In this document: piece by piece, positions 54,060 through 63,540 of the stretch
Numbering within the stretch: the first letter of the stretch is position 1
How the letters are laid out: each line of letters begins with the position of its first letter
Assembly: GCA_020466095.1 (NCBI GenBank)
Contig: CM035807.1
Location: 50,806,752-50,870,751 of the forward strand
DNA from: Chlorops oryzae
Taxonomy: Eukaryota > Arthropoda > Insecta > Diptera > Chloropidae
Direction of reading: 5' to 3'
DNA length: 64,000 nucleotides
Program-made: the position numbers and the translations under genes
Notes under the pieces: generated by a model
Told to the model about the DNA's origin: nothing
Database searches by the model: none
The model's input: the letters and a program-made list of their open reading frames with translations, nothing else

Positions 54060-54665
54060 TTCACTATCACTATTTTTTTAGTGGTAGTGGGATTAATATA
54101 TAATTACCCATATATGGTTAGTGGTTGTTAAGTAAAAGAATTGCACTACCACTACATGGGTAGTGGTATTTAAATTCGAAATTGCACTATCACTACATGG
54201 ATAGTGGTATTTAAAATCGAAATTGCACTATCACTACTTTTTAGTGGTAATTGAAAAAATATTGCACTACCACTGAATGTAGTGGAATTAAAAAAAAAAA
54301 AACACTATCGCAAAAAATGTAACCATGAGTTGTCCCCAACTAGGCACGAACCCCCACTCTATACATTTAACCACATCGCTATAGCCAATAGCTTACTCGC
54401 TGCAATATAAGGCCAGTTAATGATTCTTATGTTAAACGCACTAAAAAGGAGTGGTAGTGAAAGTTTTTTTCAATTACCACTCAAATGTAGTGGTAGTGCA
54501 ATTTTTTTTATTTTTTTCAATTACCACTAAAAAGTAAAGATAGTGCAATTTCGATTTTAAATACCACTACCCATGTAGTGGTAGTGCAATTCTTTTACTT
54601 AACTAGCACTAACCATATATTGGTAATTAAATATTAATGCCACTACCACTAAAAAAAAATATAAA
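54060..54665. repeat. Palindromic array of AGTGGTAGTG words
   Basis: A nearly perfect inverted repeat with arms of about 220-240 bp (54060-54300 and 54445-54665) and a loop of about 145 bp. The arms are built of short words CACTACCACTA, TAGTGGTA and GTGGTATTTAAA that also repeat directly. The loop is different sequence with tRNA-like A- and B-box words on the minus strand. It may be a foldback element. No TSD was identified. Confidence 0.85.
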
Positions 54666-54805
54666 GAAAGCATAGATGCCAACTTTAGTTTAAGTCCCAT
54701 TTGAATTTCAGATGTACGAGACAATTTTCGAAAAACTTCCTTTTGACCACTTCCACTTTTCCAATTTTTTATATAACAATTGACCAATTAATATATATCG
54801 ACCCA

Positions 54806-55290
54806 TAACCGCCAAATTGACGGAAGTGATTTTTTTTTCCTAAATTGACTTTTTGATGAAAATATCGCACACCCTCTTCTAAGGTGACAGAACTCAAAAA
54901 TCGTCAATTTCCAGTTAACATATGGAACATGTTCATAGTTCACCTCTCTAGCTGCACGAAAAATTCTATTCCGTTTTGGTTATTATAAAAAGCCGAAATA
55001 TCCCGTCAAGGCCTTTCTACTTGCTTTGCTTGACACTGCGACGCATTTTGTTTTTTGCGTTTTCTGAAAAATGAGAAATTTTGAGTTGTGTCACCTTAGA
55101 AGAGGGTATGCGATATGATCTATAGCCTGAAACTCATCACCTAGTAAAATATAACGATGATAAGCTCAATATTAACGGAGATATAGCACTATAAAATTTA
55201 TAATTTGTACGGCAGTCAAAGCAAAGAAGTTCAGAAAAAACGTTCTCTTGTAAAATTTGCTTTTTGTCGCTTACGTCAATTTGGCGGTTA
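54806..55290. mobile_element. MITE-like element with TAACCGCCAAATTGACG ends
   Basis: Inverted ends TAACCGCCAAATTGACG at 54806 and CGTCAATTTGGCGGTTA ending at 55290. A second inverted pair (CCCTCTTCTAAGGTGACA near 54871, TGTCACCTTAGAAGAGGG near 55089) lies inside. About 485 bp and no coding capacity. The target duplication is unclear, so the class is open. Confidence 0.65.
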
Positions 55291-55610
55291 GGGCTCAATA
55301 CGTCCACATATGAATTTTCATCATCATATCTTACCCCTAAAAATTGTTGTTATCGAGACCGGTATATAAATTTTTGTTTACTTTTTATTTTAGCTTTTAC
55401 TAATGCAGTCCACTACTCCTTATATCGATTGATTGTCTGGCCCTGGATTCCGAGGTATAAATCTTACGGCACTTTAACCAAATTTGTCGCATATGTTGCC
55501 TACACATTGAATTAACGGCGAATTTCTGGTATTACTTCTTTTGAAATTAACACATGCATCGTCTACTTAAAAGACGTTATCACGTCAAAAAATCATCAAA
55601 TAAGTAGCAT
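55291..55610. other. Intergenic, downstream of imp4
   Basis: AT-rich. A plus-strand frame at 55264-55515 has no domain and starts within the MITE end. Nothing else is seen. Confidence 0.4.
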
Positions 55611-55616
55611 TTTATT
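55611..55616 (-). terminator. Poly(A) signal of imp4
   Basis: Minus-strand AATAAA about 20 bp after the stop codon. Confidence 0.6.
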
Positions 55617-55635
55617 ATACTTCATGCGGCAACAT

Positions 55636-56345
55636 TTATTCATTTTCGTCTTCTTCCCAACCCTTCACGTCTGACAAAGCATATTTTTTTACAGTAGTGT
55701 TCATGTATGGGCGGAAAACCCACTCAGTTGTAGCAGCATCGAATATATCTAAAGTTCCCATCTTTATTTGGTACAATTTAAGTTGAAACCTTGGGCCCAC
55801 TTCATTTAGTTCCAACTCCTTCCCAACATACTGGTAAATGTGATGACGAAATGATATGTAATCGTCATTCGTCGCGAATGTCATAACTCTTTTCGAAGTT
55901 TTTTTTGGAACCGGGAAAAGGTGCTTCAATATCGATTCCGTACGCTTACCCAATTTGGTTTTAAAGTTGTGAAATATAAGATGAGGGGTTTGTTCACTTA
56001 GTGTGCCTATATTTGGCATTTCGTGACGCATCACAGTCCCAGAAATGCTAAAAAAGGCTGTAGGACCATGAGGTAAATGACAAATAATTAAATTATCCGG
56101 CGTTCCCCGGTACTCATGAACAAAAATTAAATCTGTTATATTATTTGATCTACAAGAGTTCATGATTTGCTTGATGTCATAACGGCCACGGTTAATTTTT
56201 TGTGCGTTTGGAATTATTAACTTCAACTCTTTAACAAACATTTTTAATCTTGCTGACGGCTGATGAGATGTTGTTAACATCACTTTGGGATTGTCACATC
56301 CAGAAAATTTATATTCGTCGTCCGAAAAATTGTCTTCTGCGTTAT
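55636..56345 (-). CDS. imp4: IMP4 (U3 snoRNP protein, Brix domain), 3' exon
   Basis: Imp4 is a nucleolar protein of the small-subunit processome that helps pair U3 snoRNA with pre-rRNA for 18S maturation. This exon encodes about 235 residues. It starts at an acceptor (TTTCTTTACAG, AG at 56347-56346) and enters with a split codon. Visible in order: an acidic lead, GCDNPKVMLTTSHQPSARLK, the Brix core (KELKLIIPNAQKINRG, DLIFVHEYRG, CHLPHGPTAFFSI), NFKTKLGKR and FPVPK, then ELNEVGPRFQLKLYQIKMGT and a C-terminal GWEEDENE. The whole Brix domain is intact. The N-terminal 60-80 residues expected for the family are not found in the window, so the 5' exon lies further right, past the Tc1 element, or outside. 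It is the only clear host gene here. Confidence 0.93.
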
Positions 56346-56698
56346 CTGTAAAGAAATTGAAAAGCTTAATTAATTGCATTGCTTTTGAGTATCCTTCATA
56401 CAATTCAACCAAAAACTATGAGACTTTGTCAAATGGAGAGGGGGTGGGGTTTTAAAAAATGTATGTCATCCAGAATGTAAGGAATGTAAAAAATTTCAAG
56501 AGTTCAAGTTCAAGTACAAGTTGTGTTCAAATTCAAAAAAAAATTGTGTTCAAAACACGATGCCACAAAATGTAGTGGACGAATCCTTTTGAAATTTTCA
56601 AACTATTGGACACTGAAATTGAACAAAAAAAAAAAAACAACTATTCAGCGCTCAACAACGTTTTCTAGAGGCGCCTCCGTAGATTCACTGTCATGGAG
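56346..56698 (-). other. imp4 intron (start) with short repeats
   Basis: AT-rich, with GTTCAAGTTCAAGTACAAG-type repeats near 56500. No upstream imp4 exon could be read here. Confidence 0.5.
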
Positions 56699-57018
56699 CA
56701 ACTGCGATCAAAATAATAGTAGTGCACCTAACCAAAACTGAAAAGTCTGAAACAATGCATTTGTAAAACAAAATTAACAGTTTTTTTATTTGTATTATTT
56801 ATTTTATACAATGTTTGGCATGTTGTTAACCCATTCGAGTAAAGAAAATTTTAAGTCAAAAAAAACCCTTGAGTTCTAGGAATATGATCATAGAATGACT
56901 AAATATGGAATCTAAAAAAAAAATAACACAGTTTTCATTTCAGTTCAGAAAGTATGAAAAAGTCGATTAATTCTATATTTTTCCACAACTGGAGTTTGTC
57001 TTTCATGTTCTCTTCATA

Positions 57019-58013
57019 TTAGTATTTGGTTGCATGTCCCTTGTTCCTTATAACAGCAGCACAGCGTCGATGCATCGAGTCGACTAACTTCTGGCATCTT
57101 TTCACAGGTATGGAGCCCTAAGCCTGCTTCACAGCTTCCCAAAGTTCCGTGTTATTGACTGGTTTACAATCAGAAACTGCCTTCTTTACATCGCACCATA
57201 AATTTTCGATCGGATTTAGATCTGGGGATTGTGGGGGCCAGTCCATAACATTAATATTGTTGTTCTCGAACCATTCCTTTGCTACTTTGCTTGTATGTTA
57301 AGGATCGTAGTCCTGCTGGAAGCACCAAATCAGTGGCATTTCTTCGCTGGCGTAAGGAAGCATTACATCCTCCATTATTTTAAAGTACACATGTCGATCC
57401 ATTATGCCTTTTATCCAATAAATTGGTCCCACTCCATTATAAGAAAAGCTTGCCCAAATCCTGATACTCGATCCGCCATGTTTAACAGTTGTTGTGCTAA
57501 ACTTTGGGTTGTACTCAGAATTAGGTGGTCGACGGACATATTGACGAGACCCTTTTCCACCAAAAAGAACAATTTTTGATTCATCAGACCATAAAATATT
57601 GCGCCATTTCTCAACTGGCCAATTTAAGTGCTCCTTTGCAAACTTCAGTCTTTTTTTATGTGGTTTTTCGTTAGCAATGGCACTTTTCTCGGGCTGCGAG
57701 CAAACAAGTTATTAGCACGCAAGCACCTACGAATAGTTTGGATGCTTGCCTCCACATTCAGTTCATCCTTTATGACTTTAGCAGATGCAAAAGGTTTCTG
57801 TTTAGCATACTTTACGATTCGCTTCACCAATTTTTGCGTCATTACCGAACGTCGACCACGTGTTTCGGGAAGCGCTTTGAACTTTATTGCATTTCGAACC
57901 ATTGTCGGTGAGCAACCGACGATATTTTGCACCTCCAAATATATTTTACCTTCTGAAATTAATTTTTTTATCAGATCCCGCTTCTCAATAGAGCAATGCC
58001 TGCCTCGACCCAT
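57019..58013 (-). pseudogene. Tc1 transposase, broken
   Basis: This is a Tc1-family DD34E transposase. From ATG 58013 (MGRGRHCSIEKRDLI) it shows two helix-turn-helix regions (EVQNIVGCSPTMVRNAIKF; SAKVIKDELNVEASIQTIRR). A frameshift near 57650 follows, then LWSDESKIVLFGG with the first Asp (about 57590), QQDYDP plus a stop and HTSKVAKEWF with the second Asp (about 57300), and SPDLNPIENLW with the Glu (about 57200). It ends near TKY at 57021. At least one frameshift and two stops make it non-functional. Confidence 0.88.
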
Positions 58014-58078
58014 TGTAGAACAAAACCTATAAACTTTTTTTTTTTAATCAGACATTTCAGTACAAAACAAATAATTTT

Positions 58079-58316
58079 GGCCCCTATTATGAATGGCGAC
58101 TGTCAACAAAGTTGATAGTTGATACTTTTTGTACGGGCCATAAAGTCGTTCGTCGCAGGTGGACGGAGTTGATACTTTTGAAATAAGTAAAGACAAGCAT
58201 GGTCTACAATGTAAATAAGTTTCAACTGAGTCCACCTGCGACAAACGACTTTATAGCCCGTACAAAAAGTATCAACTATCAACTTTGTTGACAGTCGCCA
58301 TTCATAATAGGGGCCT
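58079..58316. mobile_element. Hairpin MITE inside the Tc1 element
   Basis: A 238-bp inverted repeat: GGCCCCTATTATGAATGGCG at 58079 mirrored at 58316. The arms are over 90 bp, include GTTGATAGTTGATACTTTTT, and are separated by a short loop. It lies upstream of the Tc1 transposase start. No protein. Confidence 0.8.
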
Positions 58317-58605
58317 TTACCTTATTTTAACCCTTTTTTCAAAAACAAATATCGGAATATAAATATTTCGAAACGTCTTCACTGCACTACTATTATTTTA
58401 ATCGATGCAAAAGTCAACAAATTCCACGAATGGCAAATTACAAGAACAACAACAAAAGGTATAGAAACGAAACAGTACATTTATTGTAGTTCTGTTTATG
58501 CTTAACGAAATGAGGCTAAAAAGAATTGAAAAGATGACAAACAAACAAAATACTACAGCTAACAAATATTAAATAGTAGCACTACTATTATTTTGATCGC
58601 AACTG

Positions 58606-59044
58606 TATTTATCGAAATTTTTATGTTATCATTCCTTAAGGCTGGGATCAAGGAGGCACTAAATTATCTTTGTAGAGTTTGCCATATATTTGACGCGATA
58701 GACTTCAGCTGTGATTTTTTTTACATTTTCTTGTGATGACTTGCGTATTTGCGCCCCCACCAAACGATTTCCGATTGGAGACTTCTGGAACAAAAACATT
58801 TTCTTTTAATATGTCTAACATGAATCCGTTGCCGGAGTCCCAAATATATTATTTTTAAAATCCCCCATACAACAAAGGGCCACAATAAATATATGAAAAA
58901 GAGAGCGTTATAAAAATATCCTTATCCTCATTCGCAATTTCGAAAATCTACAGCCCTACAAATTATTGAAAAAAATTTTCACATTATAAATAACTTATTT
59001 TTCTATTCTAAGCAAGTAAGGGTGTTATAGTCAGTCGATCCTGA
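58606..59044. other. Intergenic stretch with one candidate exon
   Basis: Apart from the candidate exon at 58659-58784 there is no clear feature. AT-rich. Confidence 0.4.
58659..58784 (-). other. Candidate terminal coding exon, unknown gene
   Basis: The minus strand has an acceptor-like TTTTTGTTCCAG (AG at 58786-58785) followed by an open frame of 41 codons (SPIGNRLVGAQIRKSS, then VKKITAEVYRVKYM) to a TAG at 58661-58659. Composition and the acceptor suggest a real last exon. No family was recognised. Chance remains possible at this length. Confidence 0.35.
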
Positions 59045-59725
59045 CAATAGAATACCCGACACAAACCCACATGTTCAAATAATTTGTAATATCAAGAGGT
59101 GTTTAAGCCCATAAGGGGCCCCATATATTGACCTTTGTTAAATTTCTTTATGAAAAACGCCCCTTCGCCACGCTAAGTTTCATTGAAATATTTCGAAAAA
59201 GTCTGATTTTGAGGCAGTTTCGGGATTTTTTTTTACAGACCCTAGTACTAGAGGTACCCTTAAAAATAGACCGATCGAGAAATTTTTGGGGTGGATGTTT
59301 ATTGCTATCAGGGAAGCACACGTGCCAACTTTTGTTCTAGACCCATTTCAATTTCGGTTGTAGGAGACAATTTTCGAAAAACGCCCTAATGCCACGCCCA
59401 CTTTTCCAATTTTTGGAAATCATATTACGTGCATTTAAATATATTCAAATATCAAATTTCATCAAAATATCTTGAGACTTCGATTTTAGAGCAGTTTTTG
59501 TGATTTTTGTGCCAGACCCTAGTACTGGAGGTACCCCTAAATTTTATCAAGATAGCTCAACCTCTTCGATAAGAAAACTGTATACAGACAGACATCTCCT
59601 GGTGACGCTGATCATTTCTATATATATTTTATATGGTCTATCTCGACTGGTTTTTGGTGTTACACACAACCGTACAAACGCAATATCCACGCTCGACACA
59701 GAGTGTGTCGGGTATAAAAAAAAAT
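59045..59725. repeat. Dispersed repeat with CCCGACAC ends
   Basis: The left edge AATACCCGACACAAA and right edge GTGTGTCGGGTATAAA are inverted. Inside, two copies of a block with GAAAAACGCCC...GCCACGC and ACAGACCCTAGTACTAGAGG / CCAGACCCTAGTACTGGAGG occur at about 59149-59260 and 59376-59530. Related words occur near 51540 and 54720. It is a non-coding dispersed repeat, class unknown. Confidence 0.6.
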
Positions 59726-59740
59726 TGATCATTGTGCTAA

Positions 59741-60104
59741 ATAAAGTAAATTTAAATATCTATGGTTTATTGGATTTTAAAAGCTTCCCCTTCGTTGGTG
59801 GGGAAAGGGGGTCCTCTTTAAAGGGGGAGGGGCGTTGCTGAGTGGTTTTAAACAAAGTTCAGGGTCGTGGGTGATTTCTGTTCACAGATTCGGGTAAAGC
59901 ATACCAAACAATATACTACAGGGTACTGCTATTCTCCAGCATCAAGTGAATATTCCTTTTGGATTAATAGATTTAAAAATGCCTTTAAAAAGGGGCGTGC
60001 CACGCCTATTTTTGATAAATTCTAAAAGAGGAAGTAATTAAGTATACTATTGCATCAAAGGTTTTCTAAAATTACATATTGCTTAGTCAAAAAAGGAAAG
60101 GCTT
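59741..60104. other. Non-coding stretch
   Basis: GGGGAAAGGGGG and AAGGGGGAGGGG runs near 59800-59835, otherwise AT-rich. No gene seen. Confidence 0.4.
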
Positions 60105-60310
60105 TTTATTCAGGCTGGAAAAAATAAAAAGCCAAGAATAACGATTACTCAGGCTGGAAAAAATAAAAAGTTCAGAAAAACGGTTATTTAGGCTGACTAA
60201 AATAAAAAGCCTAGAATAAGTATTATTCGGGCTGAATATAACAAACGGCAAAAAATATCGGTTATTCCGGCTGAAAAAAATTTACGTCTTAAAATAACAG
60301 TTATCAAGTG
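60105..60310. repeat. About 48-bp tandem repeat (4-5 units)
   Basis: Imperfect tandem units of the form AGGCTGGAAAAAATAAAAAG followed by CC-AGAATAACGATTAT, starting near 60105, 60150, 60198, 60228 and 60268. Divergence increases to the right. Confidence 0.8.
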
Positions 60311-60829
60311 ACGTTTATCTATAAACATTATAACCGTTACGGTCCCTGGTTAAAACCATATATTTTTTGTTAGAGCGTTGCCCCATGATGAAAAAAAAAA
60401 TAAGTTATTTAATTAATCTGTTTTCGTAACGAAAATGAATTTAAATTTGTTCTCCAAGCCTTTTTTAGATAACTTTTAAATATGGTATAGAAATCTACAA
60501 ATCAATACACATATCAAATCAATCTATATAAAAGAATAATATAACATCCATAGGATTTGTATATTTTTCGGACATTAATATTTGCCAAATATTCGCATAA
60601 GATTTTGCGAATGCGAATACGAATGTCCAGAAATATGTGAATACTCGCGAATGCGAATACTCGCAACATCACTACTTTACATTCATTTTTACAACACTGA
60701 ATTAGCTTGCCCTGGAGATGAGCTCGCCCTATCAATGCGAAAGCCCATTTAGCAAGCTTATATCGCACCTATTTATACCCGACAGTCTCTGTCGAGGGTG
60801 TTTTGATTTTGTGTGGCTGTGTGTACGAG
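60311..60829. other. Non-coding stretch
   Basis: GCGAATGCGAATAC words repeat near 60608-60660. The minus ORF 60768-60514 has no domain. No gene supported. Confidence 0.4.
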
Positions 60830-61003
60830 GGCGGTTCAATAAGTACCCGTGTTTGACGACAGAGGGCGTCCCTGAGGGAAATTGGTGTTATCGTCGTGTG
60901 CTGCCATCTATCAAACGGCTGCCAACCAAATTTCAGACTGCTGGATGGGTTCAATTGGATTTGGCAACCATTCGAGTAACACGTGTTTCGTGATTTTCGC
61001 TAA

Positions 61004-61751
61004 TGCTATGTTCCCACTAGGCCGGGTTAGGGTTATCGGCGAAACCCAGGGTTTCAAATGTCAAAAAGCATTAAAAAAAATCATCTAACCCGAAAATAAA
61101 CCCCGGGTTAACATTTAACTCTGAGGTTAGCGCAGAGTTGCATTTGAAAATTTCAGTTACATTTGCTAACACCGAATACAAAAACCAGGTTAATATTTAA
61201 TACGGCACTGACAGGGAAGCTTTCCCGTGCAGCAAATGAGAGGTGAAGGATGTGTTTGGAAATGTTAATTTTGATCACAGGTCTTGGAACATTTTGTGAT
61301 GCCGCTTTCATCATTAGCTCCATTAATCTCTTTATGTTCCTGCGGTTATTGCAATGGTCTTCTAATATTATTGCTTCAATATTCCTTTGGCTTTTTCAGC
61401 TTCTTTAAACATTTCTAATAAAGCAAATTCCATTTTTATTTGCAATTTCTCGATGATATAGTATATCAGATATACCTTGCGCGTTTTATATACTTATAAC
61501 TCCCAAGCCGGACATTATTGCATGCATGTAATGAAAACAGCGGCCATCTTCTAACAAACTTCATTAACAGTTAGGGTTAGTAATGGGAGTAGCCGCAGTA
61601 TGAATTTTCACCACTTCGGAAGTAGTGCAGAAGTAGTCAACTTTCCGGCTTCATATGACGTTAGTAAACCCTAACTCGCTTGAAGCTGATATGAACGCTT
61701 TGAGTTAACGTATCGGGTTAAGAACTTAACCCCTATAGTGAGAACATAGCA
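61004..61751. mobile_element. MITE with TAA duplication (Harbinger-like)
   Basis: Ends TGCTATGTTCCCACTA and TAGTGAGAACATAGCA (one mismatch) with a 3-bp duplication TAA (61001-61003, 61752-61754), which suits PIF/Harbinger-type integration. GGGTTA words cluster near both ends. No coding region. Excision would restore the mariner leader. Confidence 0.8.
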
Positions 61752-61755
61752 TAAG

Positions 61756-62281
61756 ATGGAAAAAGAGCAATATCGTTCGGTAATTCGCTTTTTGTTTTTG
61801 GATGGGAATAAATGCGAGATAAAAACAAAGTTGAATGCAGTTTATGTGGACACTTCGCCATCTATGACCACAGTTAGATATTGGTTCAACGAATTTAATC
61901 GTGGACGAACATCTGTTTTCGATGAGGAGCAACCAAGGCGCCCGGCGGACGTGATTACCGAGGAAGTTATTCACAAACTCCACGACATGATTCTCGCTGA
62001 TCAACGAACGAAAGTGCGCGAAGTAACAGAGGCCGTAGGTGTGTCGACCGGAACGGCAATTAGTATTTGACGCGATAGGTTGGCGATGAAAAAATTGTCG
62101 GCCCGATGGGCGCCGAGATTGCTCACGGTGTACAACAAACGGATACGGCTGTTAACTTCGAAGCAGTGTCTGGAGCAATTTAAGCGAGATCTGAAGGAGT
62201 TTTTGCGTCGAGTTGTAACCGTTGATGAAACCTGGATCATTATACACCAGAAACGAATGATCTTTTGGGATGCGAACGGCG
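61756..62281 (+). pseudogene. mariner transposase, N-terminal part
   Basis: This is a mariner-family transposase. ATG 61756 starts MEKEQYRSVIRFLFLDG, followed by a paired-type DNA-binding region (SMTTVRYWFNEFNRGRTSVFDEEQP) and the linker (LADQRTKVREV, LSARWAPRLLT). The first catalytic Asp is in VTVDETWI (about 62220). A TGA near 62070 breaks the frame. It ends at FWDANG, where the Transib-like element entered. Confidence 0.88.
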
Positions 62282-63331
62282 CACAGTGGTCCCTCAGAAA
62301 TTCTATGCGGCCATATTTCGAAAAAATGAACGATGTGCCCACCCTTAAAATTGTTCTCAATGTGTTGTATGATGTTCAAGGCAACTGGTATCGCATGTGG
62401 CAACTGTATCAATGTTGGAATTAGTTGCCGTACCAACGAAGTAACGGGGCAATTGGCACAGAGAGCCGGTTCCGTGATAACGTGTGTGTTTTTAAAACTT
62501 CGCGCAACGGGTTACTTATGGGCTAATGAACCTTATGTTTATATAACTGAATAGGGTTTTTCTCGCTGATTTCAAATCTATATTTGTTTTTTTATTTTGA
62601 TAATTTGCAACCCGAATATTAAGATTTTCAAGAAAGTACTTTTTCTACAATTTCATTTTTATATAATTGGGTGTGTAAAAAAAGGTGAAGGTTTGCTAAA
62701 AAATGTAACTTCACACATTTCTTCCTTGAGGTGTGTATATTGACCACCACTTGTTACCTGTTGCTAGTTTTTGCTCATTTTGGAGAAAACACTATAAATA
62801 TGTCGAAAAGTACACTTTAAAAGCGTAAATTAGCGATTTTTGCTCAGAGTTTTTTTCATCAGACTATTTTTATTTTTGTTTTGTGATTTCACTTCCACTC
62901 GCGGTATGGGCGGTTTTGGGTTAAATAGATGGCAAAAGTGAACTTAGGCGGTTCGAAAACATACAATTTCATACCCCACATGATTTTTTGAGTCTTTTCG
63001 AATGTTACCCCCAACCCATAGGAGCCTCTTTTGGGTTTTGGGTTAAAAAGATGGCAGAAATGAATTTAGGCGGTTCGAAAACATACAATTTCATACCCCA
63101 CATGATTTTTTGAATCTTTTCGAATGTTACCTCCCACCCATAGGAGCCCCTTTTGGGATTTGGGTTAAATAGATGGCAGAAATGAATTAAGGCGGTTCGA
63201 AAACATACAATTTCATACCCCACATGATTTTTTTTGAAAATTAAACAAAATATGGATTCAGAGCCTTCGAAAACCCCCATGTATAAAATTTCAGTTTTTT
63301 GGCCGCGTAGAATTTCTGAGGGACCACTGTG
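62282..63331. mobile_element. Transib-like non-autonomous element
   Basis: Ends CACAGTGGTCCCTCAGAAAT / complement and a 5-bp TSD CGGCG (62277-62281, 63332-63336). CAC-starting ends with a 5-bp GC-rich duplication are typical of Transib elements (family knowledge). The inverted repeats run about 30 bp with one mismatch. The interior has a 122-bp tandem repeat and no transposase. Confidence 0.8.
62905..63230. repeat. 122-bp tandem repeat
   Basis: About 2.7 units with GGCGGTTCGAAAACATACAA starting at 62947, 63069 and 63191, each followed by TTTCATACCCCACATGATTT. It lies in the interior of the Transib-like element. The minus ORF 63376-63005 is a product of this repeat. Confidence 0.9.
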
Positions 63332-63540
63332 CGGCGTCATCCTGATAGATTTTTTAGAAAAAGGAAGAACGATCACTGTACAATATTACAGTGAGTTATT
63401 CGACCGCTTCGACAAAAACCTCAGGACACACGGCCGCATTTGGCGAAAAAGAAGGCGTTGTTTCACCACGATAACGTACCAGCACATTTATCCAGAGTTG
63501 TCTCCGCTAAACTGCATGAATCGCGTTGCGAAAACCATTT
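63332..63540 (+). pseudogene. mariner transposase, C-terminal part
   Basis: Continues from 62281: VILIDFLEKGRTIT, YYSELFDRFDKNLR, then a degraded region where the second catalytic Asp (HHDNAPAH-like) is read only out of frame (TTITYQHIYPELSPL). Frameshifts make it non-functional. Sequence similarity ends near 63540. Confidence 0.7.

Larger units (their letters stand above)
56699..58605 (-). mobile_element. Tc1-type DNA transposon
   Basis: The ends read CAACTGCGATCAAAATAATA at 56699 and the complement of CAGTTGCGATCAAAATAATA at 58605, with a further copy of the inner word (GCACTACTATTATTTTAATC) at about 58384. The right flank is TA. It holds a minus-strand transposase (58013-57019) and a hairpin MITE at 58079-58316. 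It lies next to imp4 exon sequence, probably in its intron. Confidence 0.85.
60830..63540 (+). mobile_element. mariner element carrying two later insertions
   Basis: The left end CGAGGGCGGTTCAATAAGTA at about 60828 begins a mariner whose transposase is split by the Transib-like element at 62282-63331, while a MITE lies in its leader (61004-61751). The right terminal repeat was not found, so the 3' end is missing after about 63540. Confidence 0.75.

Noticed and set aside
54301..54444. tRNA gene in the hairpin loop
   Set aside because: A and B boxes are too close and no cloverleaf can be drawn; kept only as a tRNA-like observation.
60105..60310. Possible CRISPR or small-RNA array
   Set aside because: Degenerate tandem repeat with no conserved repeat/spacer structure.
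62905..63230. CRISPR-like regular repeats
   Set aside because: Units are directly adjacent 122-bp repeats without unique spacers, in a eukaryotic transposon.
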